From Bowdeniella nasicola (lineage in GTDB: Bacteria > Actinomycetota > Actinomycetes > Actinomycetales > Actinomycetaceae): a stretch of 64,000 nt of DNA. The position numbers and the translations under genes are program-made. The stretch covers positions 62,001 to 126,000 of the forward strand of contig NZ_FNQV01000006.1 of the NCBI RefSeq assembly GCF_900107735.1, given 5' to 3'. Positions 36,876 to 45,466 of this stretch are shown here, one piece after another; position 1 is the first letter of the stretch, and every line of letters begins with the position of its first letter. The notes under the pieces were generated by a model that saw nothing but the letters and a program-made list of their open reading frames with translations, was not told the DNA's origin and did not search any database.

Positions 36876-37475
36876 TTACTGCGCGGCGTCCGCGTCGCCC
36901 TGGTCGGTGAAGCTGACCTGCGGGGTGGCGCGCACGGCCGGGTCTTCGGTCTCGAAGTATTCGGCGCGCACGAAGTTGAACATCGAGGCGATGATCGAGG
37001 GCGGGAATGTCTCGCGCTTGGTGTTGAGCTCACGGACGTTCGCGTTGTAATAGCGCCGGCCCGCCGCGATGCGGTCCTCGGTGTTGGTCAATTCGGCCTG
37101 CAGCTGCTGGAAGTTCTGGTTCGCCCGCAGCTCCGGGTAGGCCTCGGCAACGGCGAAAAGACGAGCCAGGGCGGAGGACAGCACGTTTTCCTGCTGGGCC
37201 TGCTCGGCCGGACTGGAGCCGGCGGCGGCCGCCTGCGCGCGAGCGCGGGTGACGTCGTCGAAGACACCCTTTTCGTGCGACGCATAGCCCTTGACCGTCT
37301 CGACGAGGTTCGGGATGAGGTCATGGCGGCGGTGCAGCTCGACGTCGATCTGGCGCCAGGCCTCTTCGACCTTGTTGCGCAGCTTGACGAAGCCGTTGTA
37401 CGTCGCGATGGCCCACAGCAGCAGGATCAAGACGAGCACGCCAATGACGACGAGAATCAGGGCGATCGGATCCAT
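36876..37475 (-). CDS. lemA: LemA family protein
   Basis: A 199-residue membrane-anchored helical protein. One N-terminal helix (about residues 4-26, ALILVVIGVLVLILLLWAIA) is followed by the LemA core: NKVEEAWRQIDVELHRRHDL, LIPNLVETVKGYASHEK and the C-terminal NTKRETFPPSIIASMFNF. LemA proteins have an extracellular N-terminus or cytoplasmic helical bundle of unclear role. An AAGGAT site precedes the ATG. It lies in a minus-strand run with pyrE upstream and the SpoU gene downstream. Confidence 0.93.
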   Translation of the reverse strand: MDPIALILVVIGVLVLILLLWAIATYNGFVKLRNKVEEAWRQIDVELHRRHDLIPNLVETVKGYASHEKGVFDDVTRARAQAAAAGSSPAEQAQQENVLSSALARLFAVAEAYPELRANQNFQQLQAELTNTEDRIAAGRRYYNANVRELNTKRETFPPSIIASMFNFVRAEYFETEDPAVRATPQVSFTDQGDADAAQ

Positions 37476-37547
37476 GGTTATCCTTCGTTCTAAGGTCCGG
37501 TTAGGGGAAAGTCTGGCACATTTTCGGCTGCGCGACGTGCCCGGTAG

Positions 37548-38117
37548 CTAGGCGAGATCGAGATCCGTCAGATCGAGCGCGAAAACGTAGGGCACGCCGA
37601 GCTCCTCGATCTTCTCCTTGGCTCCCGTCGCGCGATCAACGACGACGGCGCACGCGACGACCTCGGCGCCGGCCTCGCGCACCGCCTCGATCGCGGTGAT
37701 CGGCGATCCGCCCGTCGTCGAAGTATCTTCCACGACGACGACGCGCCGTCCCTCAATCGCCGGCCCCTCGATCTGGCGCTGCATGCCGTGGGTCTTTGCG
37801 GACTTACGGACGACGAACGCATCGATGGCGAGGCCGCGCGAGGCGGCCGCATGCATGATCGCGGCCGCGACAGGATCGGCGCCCATCGTCAGGCCCCCAA
37901 CAGCGTCAAAGTCATCGGGCGCGAAGCCGGATTCCTCGAGCAGATCGAGCATGACATGCCCGATCAGCGGAGCCGCCTCGTGGTGCAGCGTCGCGCGGCG
38001 CAGATCGACGTAGTAGTTCGACGTCAGGCCGGAGGCGAGCGTCACCTCGCCGTGGACGACGGCAAGGTCCTTAACGAGCTGGGCAAGGCGAGCTTTGGGA
38101 GTGTCGTTCGTGGTCAC
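37548..38117 (-). CDS. pyrE: Orotate phosphoribosyltransferase
   Basis: Makes OMP from orotate and PRPP in pyrimidine synthesis. The 189-residue protein has the PRPP-binding motif VVVVEDTSTTGGSP near residue 120, the substrate region YYVDLRRATLHHEA near 30 and GGLTMGADPVAAA. Start is GTG at 38117, 4 bases after the stop of the SDR-fusion gene, so both are probably on one transcript. No other pyr genes are in the window. Confidence 0.94.
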   Translation of the reverse strand: MTTNDTPKARLAQLVKDLAVVHGEVTLASGLTSNYYVDLRRATLHHEAAPLIGHVMLDLLEESGFAPDDFDAVGGLTMGADPVAAAIMHAAASRGLAIDAFVVRKSAKTHGMQRQIEGPAIEGRRVVVVEDTSTTGGSPITAIEAVREAGAEVVACAVVVDRATGAKEKIEELGVPYVFALDLTDLDLA

Positions 38118-38121
38118 GGCC

Positions 38122-39912
38122 CTAGTCTAGTTCGCCGCGGTCCTCGATGATCGGATCGACCGCGGGGTCCCCGTGATCGGTGTCGCCAAGGCCCTGCGTC
38201 TCGGCATCGATCGGTTCTGCGTAGAGCCGCTTATCGGCGATGAGCGTTTCGGCGAGCTGCGCATCGCATCCGAGGAGCAGTGAGCCACCGTCCACCTCAA
38301 TCGCGTAGGCCCAGCTGCGATCCACCGGCCAGACCAGGTTCGGATGCCAGCTGTAGGGCTCTAGCCACCCCAGGTAGTTCACGAGGTCGGCGAGCGATCG
38401 GAACCGCAGCAGGATGTGTTCGCGGTCGGGCAGTTCGAGGGTTGGTCCATCACGAAGGGCCTTGGGCAGCAGTCGCAGGTTGGCCTGCCGCTCGAATTCC
38501 GCGATGGCCTGCGACTCAGGCAGATCGACATCGTCATCGTCATCGGCCGGTGCATCGGGCGCGACGAGGCGGCTGACAGCGCTGCGGAATCGGTTGCCGA
38601 TGCGCTCAATGAGAGTTTCGTCATCGCCGGAGGTGAGGCCGCTATAGCCGTGCCAGAATCCCGCGATCACCTCGCCCTCGGGTGTTGCTAGGTGCTCCAT
38701 CAGCGCGTTGAGCTGCGAGGGATTCAAACCGCCCACGCGCTCATAAACCTGTTTCCAGTCCGCGGGATCCAGCGAGGGCGCCTCGTCGTACAGTTCGGGG
38801 AAGGGGTCTTTCCAGGGTGGGACCTCGCCGCCCCAGGTCCAGCCGTCCTTTTCGTTGATCCAGGCTTTATCGACGGGAAAACGCACCTGGACGTAGCGCT
38901 CGAAGTTCGGGCCGAGCAGGTCAGCGGGCGCGAGGCCGAATCGCTCACCGATGGCCTCTTGCAGCCATGCTCCCTCGCTCGGGTCCGCGGCGCTGATCGT
39001 CGATAGCACCGCCGATTCCTCGGCGGTGAGGTCATTGCCTTCGCGTTCCAGGAGCTCGGCGAGCGTTCCGTTGACGGGTTGACGATTGCTAGGCATGGCT
39101 TTTTCCCACATTCTTGGTCCACCGAGTGCGCGAACCGCCGCGCGGGGCGCGAGTTTGATGACGCCTTGGACTGCTTTGTAGCGCAGCGATGGCGTGGTCA
39201 GGACAGCGCCGCGTCGCACTGCGGCAAGCGCATCAGCCACGACGTCTTCGGCATCGAGCCACCCGATCTCGGGCCAGGCCTCCTCCTTCATGCCGGAAGA
39301 GGAGTGAAACTCCGTGCGCACCAGCCCGGGACTGACTGCGGTCGCCGTGACGCCCGTGCCGTGGAGCTCGCCCGCGAGCGCCTCGGTGAACGTCCGAACC
39401 CAAGCTTTGGCGGCGGCGTAGGTTCCCATGGCCGTCTGCGAGACCATCGAGGCCACATTCAAGATCGCGCCGCGACCGCGCGGCACCATCTCGTTTGCGG
39501 CGGCATGGGACAGCTCCATCACCGCGCGAATCATGACCTCTATGGCCTGGTTCTCGCGCTCGATGTCACCGGAGATGAACGGCTGCCCGAGCCCAAAGCC
39601 GGCGTTATTGATAAGCAAGCCGATGGGTGCCGACTGGCGATCGGTGATCCGGCCGACCACCTTCGCACGCCCGTCGGCGGTGGCGAGGTCGGCGGCAAGA
39701 ACTTCTACCTTGACGCCAGCGGCCTGCTCGATGTCGTGTGCTAGCTGCGCCAGCCGCTCTTCGCGCCGGGCAACGATCACGAGGTCGTGACCGGCAGCCG
39801 CCAGCTGCCAGGCGAATTCCTCGCCCAGGCCGGCGGATGCTCCGGTGATGAGGGCCGTGCCGCGGCGATGCGCACCGGCCGGATGGGCAGGTCCCCTGCT
39901 CCGTGAGGTCAT
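38122..39912 (-). CDS. SDR oxidoreductase fused to a C-terminal domain of unknown function
   Basis: A 596-residue two-part protein. Residues about 18-270 are a classical short-chain dehydrogenase: TGASAGLG (23-30), NNAG (102-105), Ser155 and YAAAK (Tyr165, Lys169), of the DltE/YqjQ-like type. From about 275 on there is a second region of over 300 residues without a recognised family, with an Asp-rich linker (DDDDDVDLPE) and a Trp-rich end (LEPYSWHPNLVWPVDRSWAY, then IEVDGGSLLLG) resembling a domain of stand-alone actinobacterial proteins. The frame is continuous, so this is a true fusion or a readthrough of two old genes. Met273 could serve as an internal start. Confidence 0.8.
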   Translation of the reverse strand: MTSRSRGPAHPAGAHRRGTALITGASAGLGEEFAWQLAAAGHDLVIVARREERLAQLAHDIEQAAGVKVEVLAADLATADGRAKVVGRITDRQSAPIGLLINNAGFGLGQPFISGDIERENQAIEVMIRAVMELSHAAANEMVPRGRGAILNVASMVSQTAMGTYAAAKAWVRTFTEALAGELHGTGVTATAVSPGLVRTEFHSSSGMKEEAWPEIGWLDAEDVVADALAAVRRGAVLTTPSLRYKAVQGVIKLAPRAAVRALGGPRMWEKAMPSNRQPVNGTLAELLEREGNDLTAEESAVLSTISAADPSEGAWLQEAIGERFGLAPADLLGPNFERYVQVRFPVDKAWINEKDGWTWGGEVPPWKDPFPELYDEAPSLDPADWKQVYERVGGLNPSQLNALMEHLATPEGEVIAGFWHGYSGLTSGDDETLIERIGNRFRSAVSRLVAPDAPADDDDDVDLPESQAIAEFERQANLRLLPKALRDGPTLELPDREHILLRFRSLADLVNYLGWLEPYSWHPNLVWPVDRSWAYAIEVDGGSLLLGCDAQLAETLIADKRLYAEPIDAETQGLGDTDHGDPAVDPIIEDRGELD

Positions 39913-39931
39913 AGACCTATCGTAAAGGTCG

Positions 39932-40437
39932 TTAGCCCTTCACTGCGCCGGCTGCGAGGCCAGACTGCCAGAATCGCTGCAGCACCAGGAAGATCACGAC
40001 GAGCGGCAGGACACCGAACAGCGAGCCCATGAGCACCGAGCCATAATCCGGCGTGTTGTTCTGCGCCATCATGCCGTACATGCCGAGCGTGACGGGCTTG
40101 AGCTTGTTCTCGGTGATCATAATGAGCGGCAGCAGGAAGTTATTCCAGGTCGCAACGAAGATGAACAGGAAGATCGTCACCATCGCGGGTGCAAGCAGGC
40201 GCAGCACCATCGTGGAGAAGATCCGGAACTCCCCCGCACCATCGATCCGCGCCGCCTCGATCAATTCATCGGGCACCGAAGTCTCGGCGTAGAGCCGACC
40301 GAGGAAGACACCAAAGGGAGAGACACACGACGGGATGATGATCGCTGCCATGGTGTTGGTCAGCCCGAGCCCGTGGAAGACGAACTAGAGCGGAACCGTC
40401 AACAGCGCGATCGGCAACAGGAGGCCGGCAAGCATGC
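39932..40437 (-). pseudogene. Remnant of a MalG-like sugar ABC transporter permease
   Basis: The C-terminal two thirds of a carbohydrate ABC permease: LAGLLLPIALLTVPL, then an in-frame TAG (40385-40387) where an aromatic residue is usual, then FVFHGLGLTNTMAAIIIPS, the EAA loop ELIEAARIDGAGEFRIF and the normal end FWQSGLAAGAVKG. The first helices are missing; their place is taken by the start of a solute-binding protein gene. The EAA loop is intact, but with a stop codon and no N-terminus it cannot form a permease. An internal ATG at 40351 opens 139 residues that may be annotated as a gene. Confidence 0.85.
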
Positions 40438-40803
40438 TGAGCTGTAACCGACCTGCGCGAGGCATGGGGCGTTGCCGGCCTTGACGGCCTGCTGAATCTT
40501 GGCGTAGGACTCCTGCGGCTTGCCTTCGAACTTGACGGCCTTGACCTGGATGTTCGAGTTGTCCTTGTTCCAGCGATCGACAAATTCCTGGACCTTGACC
40601 ATGCCGTCGTTGTCGGGAAGGCGGTGCCAATACTCAATCTCTAGGGGCTCGCCGCCGTTGTCGGCAGTTTCCGTGGTGTTGGGTGCGGCCGAGGTGGTAT
40701 CTGCCGGGGCGTTGTTCGAACCGCCACAGCCCGCGAGGATGAGCGTTGCTGCTGCCAGCGCGCTCACCATTGCTGGCCCGCGGCCAATCTTCTTGATGGA
40801 CAT
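40438..40803 (-). pseudogene. Remnant of a sugar ABC solute-binding lipoprotein
   Basis: The first 118 or so residues of a family 1 extracellular solute-binding protein: signal peptide with lipobox LAGC (Cys25), Thr/Ala linker, then EIEYWHRLPDND, VDRWNKDNSNIQV and KIQQAVKAGNAP up to LAQVGY. At about 40440 the coding sequence jumps into the middle of a MalG-like permease in another frame, so some 300 codons of this gene, the MalF-like permease gene and the MalG start were lost in one deletion. Promoter and ribosome region look intact, so a short hybrid of 134 residues may still be made and secreted. Confidence 0.85.
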
Positions 40804-41067
40804 CTTGTCGACCTCTCCGTCGATGGTTGCTGATGTGTCGCGTGTTGTGCGCAGGAAGCCGAGGCTGAGACATCAGACCTTTAGCTTCATAGCCTTACTG
40901 CATAGCAAACGCTCACAAACCACCAGCCTGATTGGTCGCGATTCGGTCACAAACTATCATTTTCGATCACAAGATATGCAATATTAGGAAATCTCCTTGA
41001 GGTAGTTTCGCGCGTTGTGGCGCATTCGAACAAGACCCCTGTCCTCGATCGTCGTTAGAGTGGCCCC
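40804..41067. promoter_or_regulatory. Upstream region of the broken sugar ABC locus
   Basis: A 264-base AT-richer gap between divergent genes. It holds three short direct repeats of TCACAA: GCTCACAAAC (40911-40920), GGTCACAAAC (40945-40954) and GATCACAAGA (40965-40974), which may be old regulator sites of the sugar operon. No gene is seen. Confidence 0.35.
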
Positions 41068-41865
41068 ATGAGGCTTGCTACATGGAACATCAACTCGGTG
41101 CGAACCCGCATCGACCGCATCATCGCGTTCTTGGAGCGCGGCGGAATCGATGTGCTGGCGATGCAGGAACTGAAGTGCAAGGAAAACCAGTTCCCGTTTG
41201 AGGCATTCACCGAAGTCGGCTACGAGGTCACGATGGTCGGGCACAACCAGTGGAACGGCGTCGCGATCGCCTCGCGCGTCGGGCTGTCTGATAGCTCCGT
41301 CGGATTCAGTGAGATGCCGACCTGGGGCGATGACAAGGTCTCCGAGGCTCGCGCGATTCGGGCCGTCGTCGGGGAATCAATCGATCTTCCCGTAGAGGTG
41401 TGGAGCCTGTATGTCCCAAACGGCCGGGAGTTGGACCACCCGCACTATGCCTACAAACTGCAGTGGCTCGCCAACCTGAAGGAACACGTGCGCGCCGAGC
41501 TCGAGGAACGCCCGAAGGCGAAGATTGCCCTCGTCGGGGATTGGAATGTGGCTCCCGAAGACGAGGATGTGTGGTCGATGGAGTTCTTCGAGGGCAAGAC
41601 GCACGTCAGCCAGCCAGAGCGCGATGCCTTCAACGCTTTTGAGGACGCCGGATTCACCGAGGTGACGCGCAAGTTCGTTACGCAGTACACCTACTGGGAC
41701 TATCAGCAGCTGCGCTTCCCGAAAAACCAGGGCATGCGCATCGACTTCGTGAAGGCCTCCCCCGCTCTCGCCGAGCGCGTCACTGGCGCGGAGATTGACC
41801 GCAACGAGCGCAAGGGCAAGGGCGCCTCGGACCACGTGCCCGTGATCGTCGAGATCGCCGAATAG
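41068..41865 (+). CDS. xthA: Exodeoxyribonuclease III
   Basis: Base-excision repair AP endonuclease and 3'-exonuclease. The 265-residue protein begins MRLATWNINSVRTRIDRI, and has the metal-binding Glu in MQELKCKE, GDWNVAPEDEDVW and the C-terminal GASDHVPVIVEI with catalytic Asp-His. Tyr in LYVPNGRELD is also conserved. Length is normal for the exoIII/Xth group. It stands alone, convergent with a beta-lactamase-fold gene 3 bases away. Confidence 0.95.
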   Translation: MRLATWNINSVRTRIDRIIAFLERGGIDVLAMQELKCKENQFPFEAFTEVGYEVTMVGHNQWNGVAIASRVGLSDSSVGFSEMPTWGDDKVSEARAIRAVVGESIDLPVEVWSLYVPNGRELDHPHYAYKLQWLANLKEHVRAELEERPKAKIALVGDWNVAPEDEDVWSMEFFEGKTHVSQPERDAFNAFEDAGFTEVTRKFVTQYTYWDYQQLRFPKNQGMRIDFVKASPALAERVTGAEIDRNERKGKGASDHVPVIVEIAE

Positions 41866-41868
41866 GAG

Positions 41869-42735
41869 TTAGAAGACCTCGCCCTGCTCGCGGTGCAGCC
41901 GCGAGCACGCCACGATCCGACCGTTGAGGTCAGTCCACTTTGTCAGGTGCTCATCGTTGAAGGGCTCGGCCCCGAGGAAGACCGTAGCAATCTCGATCTC
42001 GGGGTCCACCCACAGGAACGATCCAGAGCGCCCGAAGTGGCCGAATGTCTCCGGGGAGTTCAGTTCCGAGAGCCAGTGCGGTTTCTTATGCCCGTGCAGC
42101 TCGAAGCCGAGACCCCACGCGTTGTCCTCGTGGCGACCGTAGCTCGGGACGACACCATCCAGGCCCGCGAACTGGTTGCTCGTCGCTTCGGCAAACAGTT
42201 CCGGGGACAGGAGTGTCGGGTTCAAAAACTCGCGCGCGAGTTCTGCAAGGCATCGGGCGCTACCGTGCGCGCCCCAGGCGGGTGAGCCGTCAAATTCAAC
42301 GTCGACGATCCCGAGCGGCGTCAACACCTGCTCATCGGCCCACGTCTGGATATCGACACCGACTTCTTCCTCGAAGCGCTCGCCCATAATCTCGATGCCG
42401 ACATTGGAATAGACCCGGTGGCGCTCGGGGCGCTGGGATGCGTAGCCCGCGTCAAAGGGCAGGCCCGAAGCATGCGACATCAGGTGCCGGATTGTCGCCC
42501 CCTTCGGTGCCCGCGGCCCCGCCGGAGCATCGAGATCGAACATGTGGCGATCAACCGCGATCAGCGCCGAGTACACCGCGAGAAGCTTGGTGACGGAAGC
42601 GAACGGGAAATCCTGGTTCGTGGCACCTTCGGCGTGCACGACTCCATTCTTATCGACGATCACCACGCCGCAGTCGAAGCCCCACTCCCCGAGGACGGGG
42701 GTGCAGGGCAGGGCGTCCGTTGTCTGAAGGGTCAT
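41869..42735 (-). CDS. Beta-lactamase family serine hydrolase
   Basis: A 288-residue protein of the class C beta-lactamase/PBP4-like (PF00144) fold. The nucleophile motif S-x-x-K is ASVTKLLAVY near residue 47, the Tyr motif is YSNVGIEIMG near 105, and HLMSHASGLPFD is typical of the family. No signal peptide is visible, so it is cytoplasmic and more likely an esterase or peptidase than a resistance enzyme. It starts with a 40-residue strand region. No operon partner beyond the PNPOx-like gene, 21 bases upstream on the same strand. Confidence 0.85.
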   Translation of the reverse strand: MTLQTTDALPCTPVLGEWGFDCGVVIVDKNGVVHAEGATNQDFPFASVTKLLAVYSALIAVDRHMFDLDAPAGPRAPKGATIRHLMSHASGLPFDAGYASQRPERHRVYSNVGIEIMGERFEEEVGVDIQTWADEQVLTPLGIVDVEFDGSPAWGAHGSARCLAELAREFLNPTLLSPELFAEATSNQFAGLDGVVPSYGRHEDNAWGLGFELHGHKKPHWLSELNSPETFGHFGRSGSFLWVDPEIEIATVFLGAEPFNDEHLTKWTDLNGRIVACSRLHREQGEVF

Positions 42736-42756
42736 GGCCTCCAGTGTAGGACTGGC

Positions 42757-43227
42757 TTAGATCGATAGCTTGCCGGATTCTCCGGGATCGGCTGGCGAGT
42801 CGGTCACAGCGCCCTTGACGATCTGCAGCAGGGAAGACAGCTTATTGGCCTGCTCCCAGTATTCCGCGGAGCTCACCGTCACCTTAACGACCACCACGTT
42901 CGGGTCCTCCTTACCGTCAGGGAAGAACCCATCAGCAAAGGCGTTCCACAGCTCGTCCTTCAAGGCCTCATCATGCAAGATCACCGCGCGGCCGCTGGCC
43001 GAGACCCACAGCGAAGATTCCACGAAAGCGAGGTTAACTTCGGCGTCGTTTTGGATTTCGCGCGTCTTATCGTGCTGGCCGTCGGTCAGGAAGTAGACGG
43101 CGTCTCCCTCGACCTTCTGCACGCCCATCGGGCGCGAGACGAGCGAACCTTCCGGCGTGATCGTCGTGAACATGCACTGGTGCAGGCCGGAGACCTTGTC
43201 AGCAAAAGTAGGCGTCTCGTTGGTCAT
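42757..43227 (-). CDS. Pyridoxamine 5'-phosphate oxidase family protein (general stress type)
   Basis: A 156-residue split-barrel flavin-binding protein similar to general stress protein 26: [31 protein letters not shown], then [18 protein letters not shown] and YWEQANK. Members bind FMN or F420; the substrate is unknown. ATG at 43227 was chosen because AAGGAG lies 6 bases upstream and the family starts with TFADKVSGL; upstream codons are not conserved in kind. It precedes the beta-lactamase-fold gene on the same strand. Confidence 0.87.
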   Translation of the reverse strand: MTNETPTFADKVSGLHQCMFTTITPEGSLVSRPMGVQKVEGDAVYFLTDGQHDKTREIQNDAEVNLAFVESSLWVSASGRAVILHDEALKDELWNAFADGFFPDGKEDPNVVVVKVTVSSAEYWEQANKLSSLLQIVKGAVTDSPADPGESGKLSI

Positions 43228-43332
43228 CGGAATCTCCTTCGATTGTTTCGTCACTTCATTGTCGAACGAATGGCGGGCCCGGGCGACTTGGGGCCTACCT
43301 GGCGGCAAGGTTGGCCGACTACTGTGGAAGAT

Positions 43333-44106
43333 ATGACGCAGGAAATCACCGCTTGGCTGTCCGACATGGATGGCGTCCTAGTGCACGAAGGGCACGCGAT
43401 CGAAGGTGCCGCCGAATTCCTCAATGGCCTGCAAGAACGCGAGATGCCGTTTCTTGTTCTAACCAATAACTCGATCTATACCCCGCGCGACCTCTCCGCC
43501 CGGCTACAAACCTCCGGACTCAATGTGCCCGAGGACCGGATCTGGACCTCCGCCCTGGCAACCGCGACGTTTCTGGCCAAGCAGTCGGATTCGCGCCGCG
43601 CATTCGTCGTCGGGGAAGCCGGCATTACGACCGCGCTACACGAAGAGGGCTTCGTCCTGACGGAAGAAAAACCCGACTTTGTCGTCCTGGGCGAGACGCG
43701 GACCTACTCGTTTGAAGCGATCACGAAGGCAGTGCGCCTCATCCTTGGCGGCGCGCGCTTCATCGCCACGAACCCCGACCCGACCGGCCCGACCAAGGAA
43801 GGGCCGCTACCCGCGACCGGTTCCGTCGCAGCGCTCATCCAGCACGCCACCCAGCGCGAGCCGTACTTCGTGGGCAAACCGAACCCCGTCATGCTGCGCC
43901 ACGCGATGAACAAGATCGGGGCGCATTCGGAAAACACGGCGCTCGTGGGCGACCGAATGGATACCGACATCCTTGCGGGCATGGAGTCCGGGCTGCAGAC
44001 CCACCTCGTGCTCACCGGCTCGACGCACGCCAGCGAGATTGAGCGCTTCCCCTATCGTCCCGAGTACGTGCACGACTCGATCGCCGACATCGTCGAGCGG
44101 CTCTAG
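43333..44106 (+). CDS. HAD superfamily hydrolase, NagD-like
   Basis: A 257-residue phosphatase of HAD class IIA. Motif I is [13 protein letters not shown] (Asp nucleophile and Asp+2), motif II LVLTNNS, the C2 cap follows, and motifs III/IV are VGKPNPVML and [16 protein letters not shown]. NagD-type enzymes remove phosphate from nucleotides or sugar phosphates, part of metabolite repair. The ATG at 43333 was chosen; a GTG three codons upstream is possible. It is followed by a long imperfect inverted repeat. Confidence 0.9.
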   Translation: MTQEITAWLSDMDGVLVHEGHAIEGAAEFLNGLQEREMPFLVLTNNSIYTPRDLSARLQTSGLNVPEDRIWTSALATATFLAKQSDSRRAFVVGEAGITTALHEEGFVLTEEKPDFVVLGETRTYSFEAITKAVRLILGGARFIATNPDPTGPTKEGPLPATGSVAALIQHATQREPYFVGKPNPVMLRHAMNKIGAHSENTALVGDRMDTDILAGMESGLQTHLVLTGSTHASEIERFPYRPEYVHDSIADIVERL

Positions 44107-44194
44107 CGGCGCTGCCGGGCCCGGGCGAGCAGCGACCCCGGGCGGGTAGTGGGCGCCGCTGCTGCGGCTACGTTTCCCGCCTGTGCGAGAGATC

Positions 44195-44251
44195 GGGGAC
44201 GTTAGGGAGAGATCGGGACAGCGAGCTTTCCCCGAAGTCTCCATAACGTCC
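44195..44251. repeat. Imperfect inverted repeat with internal direct repeat
   Basis: Arms GGGACGTTAGGGAGA (44195-44209) and TCTCCATAACGTCCC (44237-44251) pair in 14 of 15 positions around 27 bases, which themselves can pair (TCGGGA with TCCCCGA). GAGAGATCGGG occurs twice, at about 44186 and 44206. A run of six T follows at 44262-44267, so it may serve as terminator of the HAD gene or be a dispersed palindromic element. Confidence 0.5.
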
Positions 44252-44388
44252 CTAGAATGCGGTTTTTTGGGGCTGGGACGGTGGCGGTGCTGGCTGCGGT
44301 CTGGCACAGGGACGCGTCCTGGAGCGCGATGGGGCTCGTCATGCACAGATTGCGGCAAGGATACGCGCGGCCGCCCATCGTTGGGCGT

Positions 44389-45323
44389 ATGAACGATCGC
44401 AAGCCTCCCTCTATTCCTCGGATCCTGCGCACCACGAGTACGTCTCGTCGGCCGCGCGGAGTGCCGCCCGGCTTTGAGCTCGTGAAGCTCTACCGTGGTC
44501 ACCACCTCCTGCTGCCGCAGGACTGCCCGCCGTGGCAGCGGGCGCGGGAAGTCTCCCTTGGGACGGCGGTGGCGGCGTCGACGTCGTCGCGGAGAGTAAG
44601 CGTTGTGAGCCACGAATCCGCGGCGGTGCTGTGGGGATTGTGGCTGTGGAATGCGCCCGAGTTCGGGCACGTCATGGCGGATTCGCGGTTCACGAACCCG
44701 CGACATGCGCTGTTGAAGCGGCATGCGCTGCCGGCCGGGCGGACGTTCGTTGAGGTGCAGGGGTGCGGGTGACGTCGCCGGCTCATACTGTTCTTGACTG
44801 CGCGCGTGCGATGGCGAGCGATGAGCTGTTCGTCTTGCTCGCGAGTGCCCTGCGGGCGCGCGTGGGGCTGGGTGAGCTGCGGCAGCTGATTGCGGATCCG
44901 CCGCGGCGTCAGGGCGTTCCGCGGCTCGCGGACATGCTCGCGTGGTGCCCGGCAAACTGCGATTCGCCGCTGGAGGCTTACTGTCTGTGGTTCGCCTTGG
45001 CGCTCGGGTTGCCGACGCCCGAAACGCAGTATCGCGTCGTCGTCGGCAGCCGGGCGTACTGGCTGGATCTCGCGTGGCCTAAGCTGCGGGTTGCGGTCGA
45101 GCTCGATGGGCAGGTGAAGTACACGAGCGATGAGGTCTGGTTTGCGGAAAAGCGCCGCCAGGATGACCTCAATAATGCTGGTTGGCGCATTATTCGCTTG
45201 AAATACGCGGACCTGCGGGCGCCTCGCAAGCTGCGGGCGTTGCTCCTTGGCGCGGTGCTGCGCGAGGATCGCGCGGACATTCCGCACTCGCTGCTCGACG
45301 CGCAGCTGCAGCGCGCGGGGTGA
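44389..45323 (+). pseudogene. AbiEi-like / DUF559 protein gene, frameshifted
   Basis: Two overlapping frames together encode one typical actinobacterial protein of about 310 residues. The first (44389-44772) has the AbiEi-antitoxin-like part (SHESAAVLWGLW, then RTFVEVQG); the second (from about 44763) goes on RVTSPAHTVLDCARAM and ends with a DUF559 nuclease-like domain (DSPLEAYC, VAVELDGQVKY, KRRQDDLNNAGWRIIRL). In relatives VQG runs straight into VRVTSP, so one G was lost from the G run at 44760-44763. Either a pseudogene, a phase-variable switch, or a read error. The second ORF alone has a GTG start. Role unknown; often linked to mobile DNA. Confidence 0.7.
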
Positions 45324-45429
45324 GCCGCGTTAGGACATGGCAATGCCCGGGCCGCAATTGCGGACCCGGGCAGTGCCGCGCAGTGCGATAAGGCAGCGAC
45401 GCGACGGGCGCTAGGAGCGCGGTACCGCG

Positions 45430-45459
45430 CGGTGCTCATGCGCACGGTGCTCGTGCGCG
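45430..45459. repeat. Two 15-bp tandem repeats
   Basis: CGGTGCTCATGCGCA is followed at once by CGGTGCTCGTGCGCG (13 of 15 identical), just downstream of the clpB stop. No function is apparent. Confidence 0.4.
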
Positions 45460-45466
45460 CGGGGCG

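Noticed and set aside
39932-40351. Treating the 139-residue permease fragment as a working gene
   Set aside because: The upstream frame clearly encodes more permease sequence interrupted by a stop, and the N-terminal helices are missing.
45430-45459. CRISPR or VNTR array at the 15-bp repeats
   Set aside because: Only two imperfect copies without spacers.
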